A stretch of 42,563 nt of DNA, taken from assembly GCA_016875225.1 (NCBI GenBank), contig VGRW01000024.1, positions 1-42,563 on the forward strand. Reading direction: 5' to 3'. Made by a program: the position numbers and the translations under genes. This document shows positions 8,416 through 16,408 of the stretch, piece by piece. Numbering within the stretch: position 1 is the first letter of the stretch; each line of letters begins with the position of its first letter. Below the pieces are notes generated by a model, which saw nothing but the letters and a program-made list of their open reading frames with translations, searched no databases and had not been told where the DNA came from. The DNA is from Deltaproteobacteria bacterium. GTDB taxonomy: Bacteria > Myxococcota_A > UBA9160 > SZUA-336.

Positions 8416-9522
8416 CTAATCCCGCCGTGCGACGTGTTCGAAGAGCGCCTCGGTCTCCGCGGCCCAGCGCTCGAGGCCGAAGACGGACGCGATCCGCTGG
8501 CGCGCGGCGCAGCCCAGCGCGGCTGCGCGCGACGGATCTTCCAGCATTCCGCGAATCGCGCGCACGAGTCCGTCCACGTCTCCGGTCGGGTAGAGCACGC
8601 CGGTCTCGCGCGGCACGACGACCTCGCGAACGCCGCCGACGTCGGCTGCGACCACCGGGATCGAGAGTGCACCCGCGCGGAGCAGGCCCGCGGGAAGCCG
8701 CTCGTGCCGCGACGGCAGCACCAGCGCGCAGAAGCTGACCAGGAAGCGATCGGGCTCTGCGCTCGGCCCCGCGAAGAACACGCGCCGCTCCAGGCTCCGG
8801 CGGTGCACCTCGGCGCGAAGCGCGTTCTCCTCGGGCCCGTCGCCGACGATGCACAGGCAGACGTCCTCGGGCAGGCGCACGAGCGCGGCGATCGCGTCAC
8901 CGACGGCCTTCTCCGGCGCGAGCGTCCCGACCACGCCGATCACGCGCGCGTCGCGCGGCACGCCGAGCTTCGCCTCGAGGTCGATCGGCTCGGTCGCGCC
9001 CGGTCGCGGCAGCTCGATGCCGTAGTGGACCACCTGACCGATCGCGCGCCCCCAGAGCTCGGCGAGCTGGTCACGATCGGCGAGCGACGTGAACAGCACC
9101 TGGTCCGGCAGACGCTCGAGCACGAAGCGCTCGAAGCCCGTGCCCTTCCGGCTCGGAACCCGATCCAGCGTCGCGACGAGCGCGGAGCGGGTCCGGCGCA
9201 GCCCGCGCGCGATGGCGGCGGGCAGAAGCAGCTGCGGCGAGTGCGCGTCGATCAGATCGATCGAGTGCTCGCGGCAGGCGCGCGCGATGGCCGCAACGGC
9301 TCCGGGCAGATTCGGCCATCCGGGAACGCGCACCGCCGTGTGGCCCCGCGACGCGATCTCGTCGACGGCCGAGCGTCCGGACGCCCCGATCACCACGCCG
9401 TGCCCGCGCGAGCGCAAGGCGCTGGCAAGGCGGAGAACCTGCGCCTCGCCCACCTCGATTCGCGCACCGTCGATCAGAAACAGAAGGTTCAGAACCGCAG
9501 CCCCAGCCCCGTCGCGCGCCAC
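8416..9522 (-). CDS. GT4-family glycosyltransferase
   Basis: A 368-residue GT-B fold enzyme. The N-terminal acceptor half has FLIDGARIEVGEAQVL and DLIDAHSP. The C-terminal donor half has GVVGTLAPEKAVGDAI, CIVGDGPEENAL, RVFFAGPSAEPDRF and the GT4 donor-sugar region LPSRHERLPAGLLRAGALSIPVVAADVGGVREVV. The usual ExFG/SxxEGxP signature is degenerate here (RHERLPAG). These retaining enzymes build lipopolysaccharide, exopolysaccharide or glycolipid chains at the cytoplasmic membrane face. The start is GTG 9522; a later start is possible because similarity begins at LNLLFLIDG. It is followed by the crotonase and SGNH genes at 10 and -4 bp spacing. Confidence 0.87.
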   Translation of the reverse strand: MARDGAGAAVLNLLFLIDGARIEVGEAQVLRLASALRSRGHGVVIGASGRSAVDEIASRGHTAVRVPGWPNLPGAVAAIARACREHSIDLIDAHSPQLLLPAAIARGLRRTRSALVATLDRVPSRKGTGFERFVLERLPDQVLFTSLADRDQLAELWGRAIGQVVHYGIELPRPGATEPIDLEAKLGVPRDARVIGVVGTLAPEKAVGDAIAALVRLPEDVCLCIVGDGPEENALRAEVHRRSLERRVFFAGPSAEPDRFLVSFCALVLPSRHERLPAGLLRAGALSIPVVAADVGGVREVVVPRETGVLYPTGDVDGLVRAIRGMLEDPSRAAALGCAARQRIASVFGLERWAAETEALFEHVARRD

Positions 9523-9599
9523 GTCGAGCCCCCAACCCCCAAGGGCACCGATCGCTTGCTTCGCCTATCGCGTCAAGACTCCTCGAAGCGCCGCGTATT

Positions 9600-10007
9600 C
9601 TAGCCGGCTCGCGCGCCGAAGTGCGCGCGCGCGCGAAAGATCAGCCAGGCCAGCGCCGCGAAGGCGAGAAACGGCGGCACGCCGAAGAGCAGTCGCTGGC
9701 CCTCCGCCCGCGGATCCAGCGACGCCCAGACGAGCATCCCGATCGCGATCTGCAGCGTGTACAGCGCGGCCCACGGGTGCATCCACGGGCGCATCTTCCA
9801 GAAGCCCCAGGAGCCGGCGGCGTAGATCGCCCAGTGCAGCGGCTCGGTGGCCTTCGCCGCCCAGCCCGTGAGCAGAACGCCGAACCAGACCTCCTGGTCG
9901 TCGGCGACCGGCTTCCAGAAGAAGTCGAACGGCATGTAGACGAAGCTCATGAAGAGACAGAACGCGAAGAGCCCGTTCATCCACCAGGGCCGCGCGCCGA
10001 ACTTCAC
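9600..10007 (-). CDS. Small four-helix membrane protein, unknown function
   Basis: The 135-residue protein is predicted to cross the membrane four times, roughly at residues 10-30, 40-60, 78-97 and 104-124. It is unusually rich in Trp and Phe (PFDFFWKPVADDQEVWFG, GSWGFWKMRPWMHPW). I do not recognise a family. GTG 10007 lies one base after the TAA of the alpha/beta hydrolase gene, so both are probably translated from one message. It may process or protect against the same compound as its neighbour; that is only context. Confidence 0.7.
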   Translation of the reverse strand: MKFGARPWWMNGLFAFCLFMSFVYMPFDFFWKPVADDQEVWFGVLLTGWAAKATEPLHWAIYAAGSWGFWKMRPWMHPWAALYTLQIAIGMLVWASLDPRAEGQRLLFGVPPFLAFAALAWLIFRARAHFGARAG

Positions 10008-10008
10008 C

Positions 10009-10974
10009 TTACGACCCCGTGCGCCGACGCAGAAATGCGTCGATCGCCGCGTTCAGCAGGTCCGGCGCGTCGAAGTGGACCATGTGCCCCGCGCCCGGGA
10101 TCTCCACGCACTCGACGTCGGGAAAGCAGGCGAGCCGGCGCTGCAGCTCGTCCGGGGCCAGGTACGCCTCGCCCTCGCCGCCGCGCTTGGAGCGGCCGAG
10201 ATCGCGCCGCCAGAACTCGCCCGAGCGAGCACCGTTCACCGCGAGCGTCGGCACGCGGATTCGCGACCACATCTGCTCCATCTGGCCGAAGTTGAAGCTT
10301 CCCCAGCTCGTGACCAGGTACGGGTCCCACTTCCAGCGCAGTCCGCCCGCCGGGTGCGGGCGCACGCCCTGCTCGGCGAGGAAGCGCGCGCGCCCCGGCT
10401 CGAGTCCGGGGTGGCTGGCGAGGATGCGCCGCGTGGCCTCGTCCACGTTTTCGAGCCGCCGGCCCTCGGGATCGATCTGGTCGAGTCGTTCGACCATCGA
10501 TCGCGCCCAATACACGCCGGCTTCGCGACTGCCCTCGCCTTCCCACGGCGGCGGGCCGAGGCCCTCGATCAGCACCAGCGCGCCGAGCACCTCGGGAAAC
10601 AGGCCCGCGTACTGCGCGGAGACCTCGCCGCCGAAGCTGTGTCCGATCAGCACCGGCCGGTCGAGCCCGAGCCCGCGCACCGCCGCGCGCAGGTCGAGGA
10701 TGAAGTGCGCGAGCGCGTAGTAGCCGACGTGGTCGCTGTCGCCGTGGCCGCGCAGATCGAGCGATACGACCCGGAAGCGATCGCGGAAGTGCTGCGCGAC
10801 CGAGTCGAGGCTCCAGGCCAGGTCGCGCATGCCGTGGATCAGCAGCATCGACGGGGCTCCGGGTGTCGGCTCGCCGTAGTCGAGCGCCGCGACCTCGATC
10901 CGGTGGCTGCGCAGCCGGACCGATGCCGGCTTCGCGGCCGCCGGGTTGACTTTCGCCTTGATTTCGCCTCTCAT
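10009..10974 (-). CDS. Alpha/beta hydrolase
   Basis: The 321-residue hydrolase has an alpha/beta core. The oxyanion segment is LLIHGM (about 44-49), the nucleophile elbow is GHSFGG (Ser113), and the catalytic His is in GAGHMVHFDAPD (about His297). RVVSLDLRGHGDSD is the usual strand-4 signature. The acidic residue normally found near PTLAVNGARS is not obvious: the common RGxxSD form reads NGARSGE here. It could be an esterase, epoxide hydrolase or C-C hydrolase. ATG 10974 is chosen because the long frame upstream runs through the neighbouring gene. It is co-oriented with the basic protein 44 bp upstream and the membrane protein 1 bp downstream. Confidence 0.88.
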   Translation of the reverse strand: MRGEIKAKVNPAAAKPASVRLRSHRIEVAALDYGEPTPGAPSMLLIHGMRDLAWSLDSVAQHFRDRFRVVSLDLRGHGDSDHVGYYALAHFILDLRAAVRGLGLDRPVLIGHSFGGEVSAQYAGLFPEVLGALVLIEGLGPPPWEGEGSREAGVYWARSMVERLDQIDPEGRRLENVDEATRRILASHPGLEPGRARFLAEQGVRPHPAGGLRWKWDPYLVTSWGSFNFGQMEQMWSRIRVPTLAVNGARSGEFWRRDLGRSKRGGEGEAYLAPDELQRRLACFPDVECVEIPGAGHMVHFDAPDLLNAAIDAFLRRRTGS

Positions 10975-11018
10975 GGGGCCAGCGAGGAGATCGACATGAG
11001 GATTGGCTTCACCAGGGA

Positions 11019-11504
11019 TCAGAGCCGTTCGAGCAGCCGGGAGACCGCGTCCGCCACCGAGTCGTGCGACGTCGCCATCTCGAGGTTTCGCAGCCGGCTG
11101 CGCAGCAGCGATTTCTGCTCGGCCGACAGGGACTCGGCGACTCGGTCGATCTCGTCGGTCACCTGGAGGATGTCTCGCGCGGGCTCCAGATCGAGCAGCC
11201 GCACCAAGAGCCCGACGTCGCTGGGCATGCCGTAGCACTTGGAGTACTCGCGGAAGGTGCGGAGCAGGTTCTCGGCCCCGTCCGCGTCTCGCAGCCGCTC
11301 TTCGAGGCGGAGTCGGCCGCGGTCGGCCTTCTTCCCGAACAGCCGCTCTTCGACCTTGCGGCGATAGCGCGCCGCCGAGTTGTGAGCGCGCTGGCTTCGG
11401 GCATCGCGTCCGTGGCCGCCAGAGCCGGCGCCGTTTCCGCCGCGCTTGCGCTCGGGCCTCTGGGCGGCGACGTGGCCCGCCGGGGTCTTCTCCTGATCAC
11501 TCAC
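11019..11504 (-). CDS. Basic protein of unknown function
   Basis: The 161-residue protein has a disordered, Arg/Gly/Lys-rich N-terminal third (QRPERKRGGNGAGSGGHGRD) and a helical, charged C-terminal two-thirds with Leu heptads (RRKVEERLFGKK, LLVRLLDLEPARDILQVTDEID, LSAEQKSLLRSRL). There are no recognised catalytic motifs. The basic tail could bind nucleic acid or acidic polymers. GTG 11504 is chosen because GAGGAG lies about ten bases upstream; an upstream extension to about 11582 lacks a ribosome site. It heads the minus-strand run to 6442, and 292 bp of non-coding DNA separate it from the divergent SMP-30 gene. Confidence 0.7.
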   Translation of the reverse strand: MSDQEKTPAGHVAAQRPERKRGGNGAGSGGHGRDARSQRAHNSAARYRRKVEERLFGKKADRGRLRLEERLRDADGAENLLRTFREYSKCYGMPSDVGLLVRLLDLEPARDILQVTDEIDRVAESLSAEQKSLLRSRLRNLEMATSHDSVADAVSRLLERL

Positions 11505-11796
11505 GCCTGTGCGCTCCTCATGGGCGTCCCTCGACCGAGCCGGGCCGGACGAAGGTGCAGGTCGGATCCGGTTGCGAGGCATCTCGGCCCGATCTCGGGC
11601 GCTCCAGAGTCGCTACCGGTTCGGAGGCCGGGATTCGATTCGGACTCCGACGAGCGGGGCGGCCGTAGCCGAGCACCCCACGCCGCGTAGCATGCCTCAT
11701 CCTCGCGGCGCTGTCTCGGCTTTCTTCGGCGGACCCGCACGGATCCTTTTGCGCGCGAGCTGCGTGTCGCGTCTAGAATCGGCGCGGAGGTCGACC

Positions 11797-12705
11797 ATGG
11801 GCGAGCTGCGCGAGATCGCATCCGGATTGCTCTTCCCCGAGGGGCCGATCTCGCTCGAGGACGGCAGCGTCCTGCTGGTCGAGATCAAGCGGGGGACGCT
11901 TACGCGAGTCGCGTCCGACGGGGCCAGGACGATCGTGGCCAAGACCGGAGGCGGCCCGAACGGCGCGGCAATCGGACCCGACGGGAAGATCTACCTGTGC
12001 AACAACGGCGGCTTCGAGTGGCACGAGGCGGGTCCGTTCCTGCTGCCGGGAAACCAGCCGAAGGACTACGCCGGCGGCTCGATCCAGCGCGTCGACGCGA
12101 AGAGCGGCGCCGTCGAGACGCTCTACACGAAGTGCGGAGCGCATGCGCTGCGCGGGCCGAACGACCTGGTCTTCGACGCGACCGGCGGCTTCTGGTTCAC
12201 CGACCACGGCAAGACGCGCGAGCGCGATCGCGACCGCGGCGGGCTCTACTACGCGCGGCCCGACGGCTCGAGCATCCGCGAGGTCGTCTACCCGCTCGAC
12301 TCACCGAACGGCGTCGGGCTCTCCCCGGACGGCTCGCGTGTCTACGTCGCCGAGACGCACACCGGCCGGGTCTTCTGGTGGGACCTCTCCGCGCCCGGCC
12401 AGATCCGCCCGCACGCGTCGCCGAACGGCGGGCACCTGCTGGTCGGCCTGCCGGGGATGCAGCTGCTCGACTCGCTCGCCGTCGACGCGGAGGGAAACGT
12501 CTGCGTGGCGACGATCGTGAATGGCGGCATCACGATCATCTCGCCGGACGGGTCGCGGACCGAGCACGTGCCGATGCCCGACCCGCTCACCACCAACATC
12601 TGCTTCGGCGGCCCGGATCTGCGCACCGCGTTCATCACGCTCTCGGCCACGGGGCGGCTCGTCGCCGTGCCCTGGAAGACAGCGGGGCTGAGGCTCGCGT
12701 TCTAG
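11797..12705 (+). CDS. SMP-30/gluconolactonase/LRE family protein
   Basis: A 302-residue six-bladed beta-propeller lactonase. Metal-ligand regions are visible: Glu15 in LLFPEGPI, Asn in GPNDLVFD followed by GGFWFTDHGKTRERD, Asn in SPNGVGLSPDGSRVYVAET, and Asp in DSLAVDAEGNVCVATI. Members hydrolyse sugar lactones or other lactones with Ca or Zn. The ATG is preceded by CGGAGG at good spacing. A TAGAAT hexamer at 11774-11779 is a candidate -10, giving a short leader. Its TAG stop is shared as CTAG (12702-12705) with the convergent RCC1-repeat gene. The natural substrate is unknown. Confidence 0.92.
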   Translation: MGELREIASGLLFPEGPISLEDGSVLLVEIKRGTLTRVASDGARTIVAKTGGGPNGAAIGPDGKIYLCNNGGFEWHEAGPFLLPGNQPKDYAGGSIQRVDAKSGAVETLYTKCGAHALRGPNDLVFDATGGFWFTDHGKTRERDRDRGGLYYARPDGSSIREVVYPLDSPNGVGLSPDGSRVYVAETHTGRVFWWDLSAPGQIRPHASPNGGHLLVGLPGMQLLDSLAVDAEGNVCVATIVNGGITIISPDGSRTEHVPMPDPLTTNICFGGPDLRTAFITLSATGRLVAVPWKTAGLRLAF

Positions 12706-15248
12706 TCGCAGCTCCCCGCGGTGCCGGCGGTGCACTCGAGCGGGCAGGACGGGCACTTCGGGCCGGCGACCTTTCCGGCAAGCCCCCGGTACACCACCAG
12801 ATCGGCCGAGTTGATCAGCGCGCCCGACTGGTCGAGGTCGTATCTCGCGCACGGATCCGAGCCGCTCGTCCCGCAGACGTCCTGCGCGCGGCTCTTGCCG
12901 CTGCTGGCGCGGTACTGGGTCAGGTCGGCCGTGCCGACCAGCGCGCCGGTTGCCGTGAAATCCGCGTCGCAGCGATTTCCGTAGCCGTCGTGGTCGTCGT
13001 CCCGCTGGCCGCCCGTGAGCGTCGCCCACGGGTTTGTCACGAGGAAGTCCGCGGCCTCGCGCGGATTCGGAGCGGCCGTGCAGTTGTCGCAGGCGTCGCC
13101 GACCAGATCCCCGTCGCCGTCCGCCTGGTCCGCGTTCGCGAGCGCCGGGCAGTTGTCGCAGGCGTCGCCGTCGAGGTCACCGTCCACGTCGGCCTGGTCG
13201 GCGTTCGCGACGGCCGCGCAGTTGTCGCACGCATCTCCGACCAGATCCCCGTCGCCGTCCGCCTGGTCCGCGTTCGCGAGCGCCGGGCAGTTGTCGCTCG
13301 CGTCGGGGACGCCGTCACCGTCGGCGTCGGGCTCGGGCGCGAGTGCGCGGATCGCCAGGCTGTGGCTCCCGCCCGCTGCGATCGCGGTGGCGCCTCCGGT
13401 GGTTCCGTCAACCGAGGCCGGCGGCGTTGCCTGGCCGTAGAAGTTCCCGCCCCAGCAAACGACGGCCGCGCTCCCGCTCTGGATTGCGCAGCTCTGCGCG
13501 CTGCCCAACGCGAGCGCGGAAGCGGTGCCGGACGTGCCGTTCACAGAGGCCGGCGGTGTCGCTGCTCCGGAGCTGTTCGAGCCCCAGCAGATGACCGCGT
13601 CGGTCCCGCTCTGGATCGCGCAGCTTCGCGATCCGCCGGCGGCGACGGCGCTGGCGCTTCCCGCGACGCCGTTCACCGAGTCGGGCGGCGTCGATTGCCC
13701 GGAGCCGTTGGCTCCCCAGCACACGACCGCTCCGGTTCCGCTCTGGATCGCGCAAGCGTGCTGCAGCCCCGCCGCGACCCGGATCGCGCTGCCCGAGCTG
13801 CCGTTCACCGAGGCCGGCGGCGTCGCCTGCCCGAGCCCGCCGTCGCCCCAGCACACGACCGCGCCGGTGCCGCTCTGGACCGCGCAGCTGTGGTGCAGTC
13901 CGGCGGCGATCCCGAGCGCGCCCCCGGAGCTGCCGTTCACCGACGCCGGCGGCGTCGACTTTCCGAATGCGTTGTCGCCCCAACACACGACGGCGTCGGT
14001 CTCGGTCTGGATCGCGCACTCGTGGAACTCGCCCGCCGCGATCGCCGACGCGGTTCCCGAGCTGCCGTTCACGGAAGGCGGCACCACCGTCTGACCGTAG
14101 TCGTTGCGCCCCCAGCAGACGGCCGCAAGGCTTCCGCTCTGGATCGCACAGCCGTGCAGGCCGCCCGCCGAGACGGCGGCCGCGTTGCCGGACACCCCGT
14201 TCACCGGGTCCGGCGGCGTCGACTGCCCGAAGTAGACGCCGCCCCAACACACCACGGCACCGGTTCCGCTCTGGATCGCGCAGCTGTCGATGGCGCCGGC
14301 GGCGATTCCCGCTGCTCCGCCGGAGCTGCCGTCGACGGAGGACGGAGGCATCGCCTGCTCGGATCCGTCGCTTCCCCAACAGACGACGGCCGCGGGCACT
14401 CCGCTCCGGATCGCGCAGCTGTGCGACGTGCCCGCCGCGATGGCGGTGGCTGTCCCCGAGGTTCCGTTCACGGAGGATGGCGGCGTCGACTGCCCGTAGC
14501 CGTCCGACCCCCAGCACACGACGGCCTCGGTTCCGCTCTGGATCGCGCAGCTGTGCGACCCGCCCGCGGCGATCGCCGTGGCGCTGCCGGAGCTGCCGTC
14601 GACGGAGGCCGGAGGCGTCGCTTCTCCGCCGGAATCGTCTCCCCAGCAGACGACCGCTCCGGTTCCGCTCTGGATCGCGCAGCTGTGCTCCGTTCCCGTC
14701 GCGATCGCCGATGCGCTTCCCGAGCTGCCGTCGACGGAAGCCGGCGGCGTCGCCTGGCCGAGCGCGTTGTCGCCCCAGCAGACGACTGCATCGGTGCCGC
14801 TCTGGATCGCGCAGGCGTGCCGCCAGCCCGCGGCGATCGCCGTCGCTGCGCCGCTACTGCCGTTCACCGACGGCGGAGGGGTCGCACGCCCGTAGGTGTT
14901 GGATCCCCAGCAGACGACCGCGCCCGTGCCGGACTGGACCGCGCAGGCGTAGTTCAGTCCGGCGGCGATCGCGGCGGCGGTGCCGGAAGCGCCGTTCACG
15001 GAGGCCGGAGGCACCGTCGATCCCAGCGCGTTGTAGCCCCAGCAGACCACGGCGCCGCTGCCGCTCTCGATTGCGCAGGAATGCGCGTACCCTGCCGAGA
15101 GTGCAGACGCGCTGACGGCCGGCGGCGCGCCCGAGCCCCAGCCGACCACGGGCCCGTCCGCAATCGCGCTTGCGGCGACGCTCAGCGCAAGCGCGATTGC
15201 GCCGGCCACTGCGAGCAGACGCGGCCGTATCACTGTCGAGGAACGCAT
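12702..15248 (-). CDS. Secreted RCC1-repeat protein with TSP3 calcium loops and dockerin-like C-terminus
   Basis: An 848-residue modular secreted protein. Order of modules: signal peptide (about 1-30), a short linker, thirteen 44-45-residue RCC1/BLIP-II-like repeats (about 51-623), three to four TSP3-type Asp-rich calcium loops (about 640-728), two dockerin-like DxDxxG segments (TATGALVGTADLTQYR; DLDQSGALINSADLVVYR), and a Cys-rich tail. Every repeat follows AGxxHxCAIQSGTxAVVCWG, with Cys at two fixed places, suggesting disulfides that staple each propeller blade. Thirteen blades exceed the seven of classical RCC1. No catalytic motif is seen. A binding, adhesion or surface-scaffold role is likely. 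ATG 15248 has GGAG upstream, beyond which two 12-bp tandem repeats lie. Confidence 0.93.
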   Translation of the reverse strand: MRSSTVIRPRLLAVAGAIALALSVAASAIADGPVVGWGSGAPPAVSASALSAGYAHSCAIESGSGAVVCWGYNALGSTVPPASVNGASGTAAAIAAGLNYACAVQSGTGAVVCWGSNTYGRATPPPSVNGSSGAATAIAAGWRHACAIQSGTDAVVCWGDNALGQATPPASVDGSSGSASAIATGTEHSCAIQSGTGAVVCWGDDSGGEATPPASVDGSSGSATAIAAGGSHSCAIQSGTEAVVCWGSDGYGQSTPPSSVNGTSGTATAIAAGTSHSCAIRSGVPAAVVCWGSDGSEQAMPPSSVDGSSGGAAGIAAGAIDSCAIQSGTGAVVCWGGVYFGQSTPPDPVNGVSGNAAAVSAGGLHGCAIQSGSLAAVCWGRNDYGQTVVPPSVNGSSGTASAIAAGEFHECAIQTETDAVVCWGDNAFGKSTPPASVNGSSGGALGIAAGLHHSCAVQSGTGAVVCWGDGGLGQATPPASVNGSSGSAIRVAAGLQHACAIQSGTGAVVCWGANGSGQSTPPDSVNGVAGSASAVAAGGSRSCAIQSGTDAVICWGSNSSGAATPPASVNGTSGTASALALGSAQSCAIQSGSAAVVCWGGNFYGQATPPASVDGTTGGATAIAAGGSHSLAIRALAPEPDADGDGVPDASDNCPALANADQADGDGDLVGDACDNCAAVANADQADVDGDLDGDACDNCPALANADQADGDGDLVGDACDNCTAAPNPREAADFLVTNPWATLTGGQRDDDHDGYGNRCDADFTATGALVGTADLTQYRASSGKSRAQDVCGTSGSDPCARYDLDQSGALINSADLVVYRGLAGKVAGPKCPSCPLECTAGTAGSCD
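13099..13297. repeat. 61-bp perfect direct repeat inside the TSP3 coding region
   Basis: 13099-13159 and 13237-13297 are identical over 61 bp, offset by 138 bp. This equals two 23-residue TSP3 units. The unit between them is diverged. It points to a recent duplication or gene conversion within the calcium-loop array. Confidence 0.9.
13380..15098 (-). repeat. Thirteen 132-135-bp tandem RCC1-like coding repeats
   Basis: Repeats of 44 residues (45 in the sixth) encode AGxxHxCAIQSGT, AVVCWG and TPPASVNGSSG. The codon sequence between copies is well diverged, so the array is old at the DNA level compared with the TSP3 duplication. A fourteenth, truncated copy lacking CWG follows. Confidence 0.92.
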
Positions 15249-15260
15249 GGGCCCATTCTC

Positions 15261-15284
15261 CGCATGATGAGTCGCATGATGAGT
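15261..15284. repeat. 12-bp tandem duplication upstream of the RCC1-repeat gene
   Basis: CGCATGATGAGT occurs twice in direct tandem (15261-15272, 15273-15284), 12 bp upstream of the RCC1-protein ATG. It could be a slippage duplication or a paired regulator site; there is no obvious -10 next to it. Confidence 0.7.
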
Positions 15285-15358
15285 CGCAGGGCGTCGGATT
15301 CAGGTGACGCCGACGCTCTCCGCACAGAGTCCCACGATCGACTCGCGATTGGAAATCG

Positions 15359-16375
15359 CTACAGGGTGCGCGTCACCTTCGAGATTCCTGCCGGGCGGTC
15401 AGGGTCGCGGCCGCGGGCGCGCGCAAGCCAGAACGCGAGCAGCTGACCGGCAACTGCGGCGGGGATCGGGGCGAGCCACTCGTCCGCGAGGGGAAGCCGC
15501 AGATCCGCACCGATCTCGTCGGAGATGCGCACGAGCCGCGCGCCGCGCTCGACCAGGTCGAGGCCGAGCCTGCGCACGTCGCCGCGCGCGGGACCGGCGA
15601 GCTCGATCGTGAAGACCGGCGCGCCGGACGAGGCGAGCGCGATCGGGCCGTGGCGATAGTCGGCGGCCGAGAAGGGCTCGGCGAAGACGCCGGAGAGCTC
15701 CTTCAGCTTGAGCGCCCATTCCAGGGCGACCGGAAAGCCGTAGCCGCGCCCGATCAGCGCGCAGGACGCGTGCGACGCGAGCGCATTCGCGAGATCGCGC
15801 ACTTCTGGCTGGATCGCGAGCGAGCGCGATGCGAGCTCCGGCACGAGCGCGAGCGACGGCTCGTCCTCGCCGCGCATTCCCGCGACCAGATGTGCGAGCG
15901 CGTAGAGCGTGGTCGTGAACGATCCCGTCGCCGCCACCGAGCGCTCGCCGCCCAGGTGGAGCGGCACGACGTGCTCGGCGGCCGCGGCGAGCGGCGAGTC
16001 GACGCGGTCGGTGATCGCGAGCGTGGGCGCGCCCTGCGCGCGGGCGACCTCGATCACGCGCACGACGTCGGGCGAGGCGCCGGACTGCGAGATCGCGATC
16101 GCGAGCCAGCCCGCGAGCCGAGGCGCGCGCTCGTAGATGGTGAACAGCGACGGCGCCGCCAGCGCGACGGGGATCCGCGCGCGCGCGCCGAGCAGGTACT
16201 TCGCGTACACCGCCGCGTGGTCGGAGCTGCCGCGCGCTGCGATCATCACGCCCGCGGGCTGCCGCGCGGCGAGCTCCGCGCCGAGCACACGCAGCTTCGC
16301 GCCCTCGGCCACCCGGAAGTGCTCGAGCCGATCCGGCTGCGCGAAGATCTCGCGCGCGAGCTCCGATTCGCTCAT
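15359..16375 (-). CDS. Double-SIS-domain sugar isomerase/deaminase (NagB-II / GlmS isomerase-like)
   Basis: A 338-residue protein with two SIS domains (about 25-170 and 195-335). Motifs are ARGSSDHAAVYAKY, AISQSGASPDVV, TGSFTTTLYAL, KLKELSGVFAEPFSAADYRHG and the C-terminal DPDRPAGISKVTRT, which matches the GlmS isomerase end. The glutaminase domain is absent. This is the make-up of type II glucosamine-6-phosphate deaminases and of AgaS/FrlB-like enzymes, which interconvert amino-sugar and keto-sugar phosphates. The substrate is uncertain. ATG 16375 has a GGGGGACAG purine run upstream and a TAGCCT -10-like hexamer (complement 16391-16396). It is divergent from galM with 33 bp between start codons. 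Confidence 0.9.
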   Translation of the reverse strand: MSESELAREIFAQPDRLEHFRVAEGAKLRVLGAELAARQPAGVMIAARGSSDHAAVYAKYLLGARARIPVALAAPSLFTIYERAPRLAGWLAIAISQSGASPDVVRVIEVARAQGAPTLAITDRVDSPLAAAAEHVVPLHLGGERSVAATGSFTTTLYALAHLVAGMRGEDEPSLALVPELASRSLAIQPEVRDLANALASHASCALIGRGYGFPVALEWALKLKELSGVFAEPFSAADYRHGPIALASSGAPVFTIELAGPARGDVRRLGLDLVERGARLVRISDEIGADLRLPLADEWLAPIPAAVAGQLLAFWLARARGRDPDRPAGISKVTRTL

Positions 16376-16390
16376 CTGTCCCCCGAGCCG

Positions 16391-16400
16391 AGGCTACCAT
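16391..16400. promoter_or_regulatory. Overlapping divergent -10-like boxes of the SIS gene and galM
   Basis: TAGCCT on the minus strand (16391-16396) faces the SIS gene, and TACCAT on the plus strand (16395-16400) faces galM. They share two bases, so polymerase could probably serve only one direction at a time. TACCAT ends eight bases before the galM ATG, suggesting a leaderless galM message. Confidence 0.4.
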
Positions 16401-16408
16401 TCCCGGCG

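Noticed and set aside
11505-11796. Possible small genes in the 292-bp gap between the basic protein and SMP-30
   Set aside because: Open frames there have no ribosome site, no recognisable motifs and Arg/Ser-rich composition; the only useful element is a TAGAAT hexamer at 11774-11779.
13380-15098. Regular array of near-identical units that could look like a CRISPR or satellite
   Set aside because: Units are 132-135 bp, in frame, protein-coding, with no spacer/repeat alternation; they are RCC1-like protein repeats.
11997-15446. Very long open frame on the plus strand opposite the RCC1-repeat gene
   Set aside because: It arises from high GC and the repeats on the other strand; it is Arg-rich, lacks family motifs, and the minus-strand protein has a signal peptide and clear domains.
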